Shown here: positions 33,905 through 39,812 of the stretch, one piece after another | Numbering within the stretch: the stretch's first letter is position 1 | How the letters are laid out: each line of letters opens with the position of its first letter | Origin: a virus | Virus record (IMG/VR): IMGVR_UViG_3300020421_000056 | Location: 1-40,263 of that record | DNA: 40,263 bases | Reading direction: 5' to 3' (one strand) | Translations under genes and position numbers: made by a program | Notes under the pieces: generated by a model | Told to the model about the DNA's origin: nothing | The model's database searches: none | What the model saw: the letters and a program-made list of their open reading frames with translations, nothing else

Positions 33905-34587
33905 CAGTTTACGGTAAGATCCACAGCAATAATTTTATCATGCTCATCCCAATTACATTTTCCAGAAGGAAAACTGTTAAATGCAATTGACCATCTTGGA
34001 TCATCTCCTTGATGTGGTTCAGTATAATGCTTCATGTATGCAGGAAACAAAATTAATTGACCAGGATAAGCTCTAGGAGTCCAAGTGTCATTTGTAGTTT
34101 TATCAAATACTTGAAGACCTCTAAGTTTTTGTTCTACTGGATCTGTAAAACATGTTCCAATACCATCATGAAGATGAAAAACACCAGAGACCAATGACAT
34201 GGTATGGTAATGTGCATGGTGTTGTGCATGTTTAATTGACTTATTTCCCCACATCAAAGTAGGTTCAAGTTTTTCACATTGCATTTCAAAGCGTTTTCTA
34301 TAATACTCAAGGCAAATTTTTATCCATGCAGTAAGTTCAGCAAACTCTTGTCTCCTATGCAATTCTCTGTCTAAGGTTTGTACTGCTCTCACAATAACAG
34401 TTTGAGACATTTGTGAGGGAATTGGATCTTTAAATTTTAGAGCGTTTTGTTCTTCTTCTAACTGATGCCTTTTATCAACTTCTTCATCAAGAATAGGAAT
34501 TAATTTTTTCCAATCAACTTTTTCTGATAAGTCAAAGTTGAAAATGTATGAAGGAAAGATACCATCAATGCTTGCTTCTAGATCCAT
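33904..34587 (-). CDS. 2OG-Fe(II) oxygenase-like protein, H-x-H type (second of five)
   Basis: The 227-aa protein has a helical first half (residues 25-105, charged) and a C-terminal dioxygenase-like core. The core shows H-H-A-H-Y-H at 123-128 followed by S-L-V-S-G-V-F-H-L, then F-T-D-P, G-Q-L-I-L-F-P-A-Y-M-K-H (distal H187) and R198-W-S-I-A-F-N. This is again the TIGR02466-like arrangement. Several histidines compete for the metal position, and no plain H-x-D is seen. It shares a TAATG junction with the gene before it. It is related to its two neighbours in this subgroup, yet too different for a recent duplication. Substrate unknown. Confidence 0.8.
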   Translation of the reverse strand: MDLEASIDGIFPSYIFNFDLSEKVDWKKLIPILDEEVDKRHQLEEEQNALKFKDPIPSQMSQTVIVRAVQTLDRELHRRQEFAELTAWIKICLEYYRKRFEMQCEKLEPTLMWGNKSIKHAQHHAHYHTMSLVSGVFHLHDGIGTCFTDPVEQKLRGLQVFDKTTNDTWTPRAYPGQLILFPAYMKHYTEPHQGDDPRWSIAFNSFPSGKCNWDEHDKIIAVDLTVN

Positions 34588-35186
34588 TATGATAAGTCAC
34601 GAATAGTTTTTACAATGTTGAATGAGATTACAATTTTTTCCCCTTCTCCTTCCTGTTTAGTTGTTCCATGAATAAAATCACTTCTAAACATTAGAAGCCT
34701 AGCAGGTACACAAGGGTAATTGGTTGTAGACCAATTCAGTGGGTTGCTGTATTTAGGGGGTTCAAAAGGAGGGTCCATTTGATCATAAAACGTAATCGAA
34801 TTCTCTTCTGATGTCTTTACGTAGTATGCTCCTGACATAATACAACCAGGGTGTGAGTGTGGAAATAGAAAATCATCCTTGTTACTAATGTTACTCCACA
34901 TATTACCAATAAAACATTCTGAGATATAATCTTCACAATATCCCAAACGGTCCATATAGAAAGCAAAGTTATCCATGATTACTGAAGATAATTCAGAGAA
35001 CACTTCCTCTTTCTGTAATAATCTATTAGTCAGGTGAGATGAATTGACCTGAAATGCTTTTGTTCTTTCTGTTACTAACTCCTTACACTTCTTCTCTAGT
35101 TCTGGAAGAAGATCTTCACACACTTCATCTCTGATATACACTGTCCTCGGAAACCAGGTTTCAATCCTAGGTGGTTGATTTGACAT
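34587..35186 (-). CDS. 2OG-Fe(II) oxygenase-like protein, H-x-H type (first of five)
   Basis: The 199-aa protein starts the minus-strand cassette. It has F-P-H-S-H-P-G at 108-114 (H110, H112), then S-G-A-Y-Y-V, I-T-F-Y-D, A-R-L-L-M-F-R-S-D-F-I-H-G-T with distal H173, and K184-I-V-I-S-F-N. The order fits the TIGR02466-like putative 2OG-Fe(II) oxygenases. Lys replaces the usual Arg before the last strand. A near-consensus sigma70 promoter ends about 28 nt upstream of its ATG, giving a short leader. Three cysteines in the first 90 residues have no known role. Confidence 0.8.
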   Translation of the reverse strand: MSNQPPRIETWFPRTVYIRDEVCEDLLPELEKKCKELVTERTKAFQVNSSHLTNRLLQKEEVFSELSSVIMDNFAFYMDRLGYCEDYISECFIGNMWSNISNKDDFLFPHSHPGCIMSGAYYVKTSEENSITFYDQMDPPFEPPKYSNPLNWSTTNYPCVPARLLMFRSDFIHGTTKQEGEGEKIVISFNIVKTIRDLS

Positions 35187-35201
35187 TAATGTGCTATAGT
35201 T

Positions 35202-35208
35202 CTAAATA
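35202..35208 (+). promoter_or_regulatory. Possible degenerate late box (CTAAATA)
   Basis: CTAAATAC at 35202-35209 lies 28 nt before the ATG at 35237, at the spacing of the better late promoters. It is inside the leader of the divergent oxygenase operon. Confidence 0.35.
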
Positions 35209-35214
35209 CAATAT

Positions 35215-35243
35215 ACTATACCACGTTATATTAAAAATGTCAA
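35215..35243 (-). promoter_or_regulatory. Sigma70-type promoter of the oxygenase cassette
   Basis: On the minus strand, TTGACA (35243-35238, perfect -35) is followed after exactly 17 nt by TATAGT (35220-35215, five of six matches to TATAAT). The start site would fall near 35208 and the ATG is at 35186. This is the best host-type promoter in the window. The -35 box overlaps the start codon region of the divergent + strand gene. Confidence 0.85.
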
Positions 35244-35584
35244 TAGATATGGAAGGAAGAGTTGATATTGATCTTGAAACAGCAGAATTATTGACTCGCA
35301 AGACAGTTACTAGCGAAAGAGAAGTTGATTTTCGTAGAAAACTGGGCATCGTTTTTGGTGATCAGGTATTGGTTGCATTAGCACTTGATATTGCATATGA
35401 TATTATTCCTGGCAAGGGTGGTTTGTTCTGGAAAATTGCAGAACCTATTCTTGAGGAGTTTAAAGACGTAGTTGAAATGCTAAATCCTAATGAAATTAAG
35501 ATGTACGCTGATAAAAAACCAGATGAGTTAACACAAGCGCACTTGTTAACACTTGAGGAAGGACCAACACCTCCAAAAGGTTGA
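35237..35584 (+). CDS. Uncharacterised protein, first gene right of the oxygenase cassette
   Basis: The frame is open further upstream, to an ATG at 35171, but that extension crosses the divergent promoter and the first bases of the minus-strand gene. The ATG at 35237 follows a late-type box and gives a soluble 115-aa protein, so I prefer it. The sequence has an acidic N-terminus, a central hydrophobic helix region (G-D-Q-V-L-V-A-L-A-L-D-I-A-Y-D-I-I), an acidic helix and a Pro/Gly tail. I do not recognise a family. Its place just before the neck genes suggests a late, perhaps virion-associated, protein. Confidence 0.7.
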   Translation: MSIDMEGRVDIDLETAELLTRKTVTSEREVDFRRKLGIVFGDQVLVALALDIAYDIIPGKGGLFWKIAEPILEEFKDVVEMLNPNEIKMYADKKPDELTQAHLLTLEEGPTPPKG

Positions 35585-35585
35585 T

Positions 35586-35593
35586 TATAAATA
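35586..35593 (+). promoter_or_regulatory. Late promoter before the 65-aa gene
   Basis: TATAAATA at 35586-35593 (TTATAAATAC in context) begins 2 nt after the previous stop codon and ends 30 nt before the ATG at 35624. Confidence 0.8.
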
Positions 35594-35623
35594 CAGTCAT
35601 ACACACCATTATATGTGATTACT

Positions 35624-35821
35624 ATGGATCCCGCAGCACTAAAACAAAATTTTGAAGAGCAAATTGCTAGCACAGTAAAACAAATTACTGAACTAGAAGC
35701 AAATCTAGTTAAAGCAAAAGAATATAAAATTAAATTAGAGGGTGGTTTAGAAACTCTGAATCTTCTAGAGGAGAAACCAGCAGAAACTGCTCCACCAGAA
35801 GCAGAAACACCAGCAGAATAA
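35624..35821 (+). CDS. Small coiled-coil protein with Pro/Glu-rich tail
   Basis: The 65-aa protein consists of a charged helix with heptad-like spacing (residues 8-50) and a tail of P, A, E and T. A GTG three codons upstream (35615) would add three residues; I chose ATG because it fits the distance from the late promoter. There is no recognisable enzymatic motif. The gene stands alone between a late promoter and a terminator, which suggests strong separate late expression. It may be a small scaffold-type or virion-accessory protein; this is only a guess from composition. Confidence 0.75.
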   Translation: MDPAALKQNFEEQIASTVKQITELEANLVKAKEYKIKLEGGLETLNLLEEKPAETAPPEAETPAE

Positions 35822-35828
35822 ATACCAG

Positions 35829-35863
35829 ATCCCTTCTTCCTAAATAGGTAAGAAGGGATTTTT
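35829..35863 (+). terminator. Terminator before gp13
   Basis: A perfect 10-bp stem ATCCCTTCTT/AAGAAGGGAT (35829-35838 with 35850-35859) encloses an 11-nt loop and is followed by T at 35859-35863. The loop contains CTAAATAG (35840-35847), the same variant of the late box seen elsewhere, 24 nt before the gp13 start. Confidence 0.88.
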
Positions 35864-35870
35864 GTGTGTA

Positions 35871-36674
35871 ATGGCATCTCCAAGTTCTAGAGCTGAACTC
35901 ATCACATATTGCAAGAGGCAACTTGGCGAACCCGTGTTGCAAGTTAATATTGATGACGAACAGGTCAATAACGTAATAGACGACACGTTTCAGTTCTTCC
36001 AAGAGAATTGTTACAACGGTATGGAGCGTGCCTATTTGTTCCATGAAATTAGTGCTGACGATAAAACTAGGTTTGCAGCTAGCGTAACAACAACAGCAGC
36101 ATCATCTACAGATTGGAAAGAAACAACTAACTATATCCCAATCCCTGATCATGTAGTTGGTATCACCAAAGTTTTTGGTTTAGTCAGCAACTCAATCCGT
36201 TCAAACCTTTTTGGCGTTGAGTATCAGTTGTTCCTAAATGATCTCTATGCATTTGGATCACTTGATATCCTCAACTACTATATGAATAAACAGTATCTAG
36301 AAACTCTAGATATGATTCTGAACAACGGAGCATTCCAGCAGTTCAGATATACACAGCGTCGTGACCGTCTGTACTTGGATCTTGACAAGGATTTCTTAAA
36401 GCAAGATACTAATCTGCTTATTGAGTGTCATCGTCTCATTGATCCTACAGATGCTACTGAAATGAACAATGATATGTTTGTCAAGAGGTATGCTACTGCT
36501 CTGATGAAGAGACAGTGGGGTCAGAACTTGATCAAGTATAACAATGTTCAACTACCAGGTGGTATCACACTTAATGGTAGAGAGTTATATACAGACGCAC
36601 TAGCAGAAATTGAGAAAATCGAAAGCGAAGTTCTCAGTAAGTATGCAATACCACCAATGGATATGATCGGATAA
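35871..36674 (+). CDS. 13: Neck protein gp13 (head completion)
   Basis: The gene is a homologue of T4 gp13, which together with gp14 forms the neck between the filled head and the tail. The call rests on gene order (13-14-15-16) and on the typical N-terminus with S-R-A-E-L-I-T-Y-C-K-R-Q-L-G and the acidic D-D-E-Q-V-N-N-V-I-D-D helix, then F-Q-F-F-Q-E. The length is 267 residues (T4: about 309). An in-frame TTG at 35862 is possible, but it lies in the T-run of the terminator, so the ATG at 35871 is the better start. It is followed by gp14 after one base. The region has no insertions of fibre-type modules, unlike gp14. Confidence 0.9.
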   Translation: MASPSSRAELITYCKRQLGEPVLQVNIDDEQVNNVIDDTFQFFQENCYNGMERAYLFHEISADDKTRFAASVTTTAASSTDWKETTNYIPIPDHVVGITKVFGLVSNSIRSNLFGVEYQLFLNDLYAFGSLDILNYYMNKQYLETLDMILNNGAFQQFRYTQRRDRLYLDLDKDFLKQDTNLLIECHRLIDPTDATEMNNDMFVKRYATALMKRQWGQNLIKYNNVQLPGGITLNGRELYTDALAEIEKIESEVLSKYAIPPMDMIG

Positions 36675-36675
36675 A

Positions 36676-37803
36676 ATGCCTACCAGTTCCTATTTTCCAA
36701 CATACTATCAAGGTCACAGTGGCGAACAAGGTCTCGTACAGGATCTTGTGGATGAGCAAATCAAACTATTTGGTTCAGATGTATACTATATCCCTAAGAT
36801 AGTTCTACAAGACAGCACTTTGGATGAAGTTAGATACACTAAGTATCAAGAACAATTCCAAATTGAGATGTTGTTGCAGAACGTCACGGGTTTTGGTGAC
36901 AATGCTGAGTTCATCTCCAAGTTCGGTCTTAGGATTACAGATGAAATTCTCTTCCGCGTATCTACTAGGAGATGGGATGAGGAGGTAGCAGAGCATAATC
37001 CTAATCTCACAATTGATAGTAGACCCAATGAAGGTGATCTTTTATATTTCCCTATAACACAGGACATCTACGAGATCAAGTTTGTTGGTAAGGAAGAACC
37101 ATTCTATCAGTTTGGTAAGATTCAATTCTATGCTATCACTGCTGAACTTTACGAGGTTGGTCAAGACGACTTCGATACTGGTGTTGCAGAGATCGATGCA
37201 GTTGAACAACTGTTTGATAATGCCATCAAACTCTTTATGGATCCTGGTGGAACTGGTGACTTCGCTGTAGGTGAGGAAGTTGTTGGTGATGAGTTCCTTG
37301 CTAAAGCAATCGTAACTGATATCAGTGGAAATCAAGTAAATACAATTAGTATTACAGACGGTGGATCTCATTATAAACAAGCTACACCACCAACAGTAAC
37401 TATCACTGGAGGAGGTGGTACAGGTGCAACAGCGACTGCAACAGTTAGTAGCACTGGCATCGTCAATGGCCTTACTATCACTAATTCAGGTGATGGTTAT
37501 ACTTCCGCTCCTACTATTACTATTGATTACAGTCCTAAGGACAACAGAGCAGAAGTCAAATCTTGGGATTCAGCAACCAGAGCTCTACAAGTCATCAACA
37601 GAACAGGAACCTTCACCACTGCTGAGACAGTAACAGGTCTAACCTCAGGTGCTCAGTGGAGTCCTGAAACATTTGACACTCTAAATAATGTTAGCAGTAA
37701 CTACGATCAGAATAGACAGATCGAAGATTCTGGTGATGAGATTATCGATTGGACAGAAGGTAATCCATTCGGTGAGTTTGGTAATTTTACGGGTAGTATC
37801 TAA
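36676..37803 (+). CDS. 14: Neck protein gp14
   Basis: This is the partner of gp13 in the T4-type neck. Residues 1-190 look like the conserved neck domain, with S-Y-F-P-T-Y-Y, D-L-V-D-E-Q-I-K-L-F-G, R-W-D-E-E-V and G-D-L-L-Y-F-P-I. At 375 residues it is longer than T4 gp14 (about 256). The excess includes two G-x-x-Y beta modules at nt 37337-37528 and a T-G-L-T-S-G-A module near nt 37640, all of a kind found in the fibre genes. The C-terminus returns to an acidic tail with D-W-T-E-G-N-P-F-G-E-F-G. The stop codon shares one base with the gp15 start (TAATG). Confidence 0.9.
   Translation: MPTSSYFPTYYQGHSGEQGLVQDLVDEQIKLFGSDVYYIPKIVLQDSTLDEVRYTKYQEQFQIEMLLQNVTGFGDNAEFISKFGLRITDEILFRVSTRRWDEEVAEHNPNLTIDSRPNEGDLLYFPITQDIYEIKFVGKEEPFYQFGKIQFYAITAELYEVGQDDFDTGVAEIDAVEQLFDNAIKLFMDPGGTGDFAVGEEVVGDEFLAKAIVTDISGNQVNTISITDGGSHYKQATPPTVTITGGGGTGATATATVSSTGIVNGLTITNSGDGYTSAPTITIDYSPKDNRAEVKSWDSATRALQVINRTGTFTTAETVTGLTSGAQWSPETFDTLNNVSSNYDQNRQIEDSGDEIIDWTEGNPFGEFGNFTGSI
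37337..37528 (+). repeat. G-x-x-Y beta modules inserted in gp14
   Basis: Two units, with I-T-D-G-G-S-H-Y and I-T-N-S-G-D-G-Y cores and P-T-V-T-I or P-T-I-T-I strands, are separated by a G-G-G-G-T-G-A-T-A loop. They match the modules of the fibre proteins. Confidence 0.75.
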
Positions 37804-38603
37804 TGTTAGGATCACATTTTTACAATCAAATTGTTCGTAAGAACATTGTAGCGTTCGGTACGCTCTTCAACAATATTACGATGAAGAGCACTGATCCTAG
37901 TGACGGCAGTGTTTTAGAGGAGATTAAAGTTCCTCTAGCATATGGTCCTAAGCAAAAGTTTCTAACTCGTATAGAAGAAAACCAAACCAATAGAAAAGTA
38001 GCAATTACTTTACCTCGTCTCTATTTTGAGATGACAAGTATTGATTATGATGCTACTCGTAAAACATCTCCAATTCAAAAATATAAAACTATTGTCGCTA
38101 ATGATGGTAGTGAAATAAGAGCACAGTATGTTCCTGTCCCTTATAATCTAAGTTTTGAACTAGGAGTTATTGCTAAGTCACAGGACGACGCACTACAAAT
38201 TACCGAACAAATCTTACCATATTTTCAACCATCTTTCAGTGTCACTCTCAACATGATTCCTGACATGAATGAGAAACGTGATGTTGCTATCGTTTTAAAC
38301 AATATTGGTTATGAAGATGAGTGGGACGATAGTTTTTATGAACGTAGATACATTGTGTATACACTCAACTTCACAATGAAGTCATACATCTACGGTCCAT
38401 ACAACACTGCAGACGTTATCAAGAAAGCAATCATTCACGAAACGGTTGGAGATCTTGCAGTCAATCGCAGAACTATTACACGTACATACACACCCAAAGC
38501 AAAAACAGACATCAATACCGATGGTGTTATCGATGTAAATGATGATGCACTATTAGATTCTGGTGATGACTTTGGATTTAATGAAGGAATTGAGTTCTTA
38601 TGA
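37803..38603 (+). CDS. 15: Tail completion / sheath stabiliser gp15
   Basis: The protein (266 aa; T4 about 272) is a clear gp15 homologue. It starts with F-Y-N-x-x-x-R-x-x-x-x-x-G-x-L-F-x-N-I, has L-P-R-x-x-x-x-x-x-x-x-Y-x-A/D near residue 75, and carries E-Q-I-L-P-Y-F-Q-P, which is identical in T4 as I recall it. It caps the tail tube and sheath and joins them to the neck. The C-terminal tail is unusual: residues 236-247 form a D-x-N-x-D-G-x-I-D-x-x-D loop as in dockerin or EF-hand calcium sites, followed by an acidic stretch. It overlaps gp16 by 4 nt (ATGA), suggesting coupling. Confidence 0.93.
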   Translation: MLGSHFYNQIVRKNIVAFGTLFNNITMKSTDPSDGSVLEEIKVPLAYGPKQKFLTRIEENQTNRKVAITLPRLYFEMTSIDYDATRKTSPIQKYKTIVANDGSEIRAQYVPVPYNLSFELGVIAKSQDDALQITEQILPYFQPSFSVTLNMIPDMNEKRDVAIVLNNIGYEDEWDDSFYERRYIVYTLNFTMKSYIYGPYNTADVIKKAIIHETVGDLAVNRRTITRTYTPKAKTDINTDGVIDVNDDALLDSGDDFGFNEGIEFL

Positions 38604-39007
38604 GTAACCTAGAAGATAACATGGAGGAGATGCTGAACATCAGTGTTGAACCTGTCAGTGAACCTATCAAACCAAAACCCCCTGAGAAGAACCAGGATGA
38701 CCGTACAAAGGATTATGAGTACACAAGGGGGGAATTATACTCTTTGATCGATCACGGTCAGGAGGCGGTCAGAGGTGCCTTAGAGGTTGCTCAAGAATCT
38801 GGACACCCTAGAGCGTATGAAGTTGCTGTAGCAGCAATGAAACACGTTGCAGACATGACTGAAAAACTACAGGACTTACATAAAAAAATGAAAGACCTAG
38901 ATGAAGACAAGAAAGGTCCATCTAAAGTCACTAACAATGCAATGTTTGTAGGATCTACATCAGAACTACAGAAGATGCTCAAAGAAATGGGTGGTGGAAA
39001 AAGATAA
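38600..39007 (+). CDS. 16: Small terminase subunit gp16
   Basis: The 135-aa protein corresponds to T4 gp16 (about 164 aa), which regulates the large terminase during DNA packaging. The central helical hairpin, with A-V-R-G-A-L-E-V-A-Q-E-S-G-H-P-R-A-Y-E-V and then H-V-A-D-M-T-E-K-L-Q-D-L-H-K-K-M-K-D, matches the ring-forming coiled-coil core. The C-terminal N-N-A-M-F-V-G-S-T-S-E-L matches T4 N-A-T-V-F-M-G-S-P-T-E-L as I recall it. Gene order after gp15 supports the call. The N-terminus is acidic and proline-rich. The large subunit gp17 is expected downstream, outside the window. Confidence 0.92.
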   Translation: MSNLEDNMEEMLNISVEPVSEPIKPKPPEKNQDDRTKDYEYTRGELYSLIDHGQEAVRGALEVAQESGHPRAYEVAVAAMKHVADMTEKLQDLHKKMKDLDEDKKGPSKVTNNAMFVGSTSELQKMLKEMGGGKR

Positions 39008-39011
39008 AATG

Positions 39012-39019
39012 CATAAATA
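39012..39019 (+). promoter_or_regulatory. Possible late promoter after gp16
   Basis: CATAAATA at 39012-39019 matches NATAAATA and begins 4 nt after the gp16 stop. The next candidate starts are a GTG at 39071 and an ATG at 39091, somewhat farther than usual. A weak hairpin (CCCAC 39039-39043 with GTGGG 39056-39060) lies between. Confidence 0.5.
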
Positions 39020-39090
39020 ATAACACTTAGATCAACAACCCACTGTGTAGTTTTCGTGGGGAGGTCATAAGTGCAGCATTTTCAGCAACA

Positions 39091-39243
39091 ATGGATATCA
39101 AGAAAGAGCTCGAAGCAGTTCAGAAAAAGATAGACGATTTAAAAAGAAGACAAGAGAATATAGAGAAGATTAGAGAGCTTCAAGAGAGGCATAATAAGTT
39201 GAAAGGTATAGTGCCTTTTAACCATTCTAGTGAAATGTATTAG
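39091..39243 (+). CDS. Small predicted helical protein (50 aa)
   Basis: The reading frame ATG 39091 to TAG 39243 gives a highly charged protein in which residues 1-38 form a continuous helix with heptad-like spacing of I, L and V, followed by a short tail. The family is not recognised. It would otherwise be a 300-nt gap between gp16 and the next small gene. No Shine-Dalgarno sequence stands directly before this ATG; the strong GGAGG at 39060-39064 is placed for a GTG at 39071 in another frame. It could therefore be translated by coupling. Confidence 0.55.
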   Translation: MDIKKELEAVQKKIDDLKRRQENIEKIRELQERHNKLKGIVPFNHSSEMY

Positions 39244-39282
39244 ATTACAAACATACTTCTTTAAAAAAATATAAAATTGTAG

Positions 39283-39307
39283 TATAATTACTTGACGTGT
39301 ATATAAT
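39283..39307 (+). promoter_or_regulatory. Tandem TATAAT boxes before the photosynthesis cassette
   Basis: Two exact TATAAT hexamers occur at 39283-39288 and 39302-39307 in an AT-rich stretch upstream of the ATG at 39313. Neither has a good -35 box at 16-18 nt. The second box is only 5 nt before the start codon, so the first is the better candidate for this gene. A host-type promoter would fit early or middle expression of metabolic genes. Confidence 0.5.
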
Positions 39308-39312
39308 TAGAC

Positions 39313-39480
39313 ATGAGTTTTGAATCAGAAATGCGTTTTAATGACACTGATGTCACACGTCTGCTTACTGCCTGCAAACTCTACCAAGAACAAACTGGTA
39401 GTGAATGGATGTGGGAACAATATGATGCTTTGATTAATAAACTCAAGGTATATCAAGAACAATATTCAACCGACCAATGA
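39313..39480 (+). CDS. Small protein leading the petE-petF unit (55 aa)
   Basis: The frame from ATG 39313 to TGA 39480 encodes 55 residues, acidic overall and mostly helical, with W32-M-W34 in the middle and a single cysteine (C21). Similar short proteins recur in cyanophages as far as I know, without assigned function. Its stop codon overlaps the petE start by 4 nt (ATGA), which argues that it is a real gene translated with petE. Confidence 0.7.
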   Translation: MSFESEMRFNDTDVTRLLTACKLYQEQTGSEWMWEQYDALINKLKVYQEQYSTDQ

Positions 39481-39800
39481 GATTTTTATTTGCGTTTCTA
39501 GCAACGCTATTTTTTGCTGCGCCCGTATGGGCAGTCGATGTAGTTATGGGTTCCAACGGGAACTTAGTTTTTGAACCAAACGATATTACTATCAATGCAG
39601 GTGACACTATTCACTTTGTGAATGGTATGTTACCACCACACAATATTATTGTAGAGGGTCGCGCTGATCTATCACGCGAATCTCTTATGTTCTCTCCTGG
39701 TGAATCACAAGATATCACATTTGCTGACGCAGGTGATTATGATTTCTTCTGTGGTCCTCATCAGGGAGCAGGCATGGTAGGCACAATTCACGTTCAATAG
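39477..39800 (+). CDS. petE: Plastocyanin
   Basis: The 107-aa precursor has a signal peptide (residues 1-19, cut after P-V-W-A), as needed for export to the thylakoid lumen. The mature part of 88 residues is a type 1 copper protein with ligands H55 (P-P-H-N), C92, H95 and M100 in C-G-P-H-Q-G-A-G-M. It would carry electrons from cytochrome b6f to photosystem I or a terminal oxidase in the infected cyanobacterium. The residue before the ligand cysteine is F91, where most plastocyanins have Tyr83, and the P-H-Q-G replaces cyanobacterial P-H-R-G. It is acquired from a host and clustered with petF and PTOX, as in several known cyanophages. Confidence 0.95.
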   Translation: MRFLFAFLATLFFAAPVWAVDVVMGSNGNLVFEPNDITINAGDTIHFVNGMLPPHNIIVEGRADLSRESLMFSPGESQDITFADAGDYDFFCGPHQGAGMVGTIHVQ

Positions 39801-39812
39801 ATTAAATAACAG

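Noticed and set aside
35171-35236. Longer start (ATG 35171) for the 115-aa protein
   Set aside because: The added 22 residues have a different composition, and the extension overlaps the divergent promoter and the first codons of the minus-strand gene. ATG 35237 fits the late box distance.
39276-39307. TTGACG at 39292 as a -35 box for TATAAT at 39302
   Set aside because: The spacer would be only 4 nt, too short for a sigma70 promoter. The hexamers are kept only as candidate -10 boxes.
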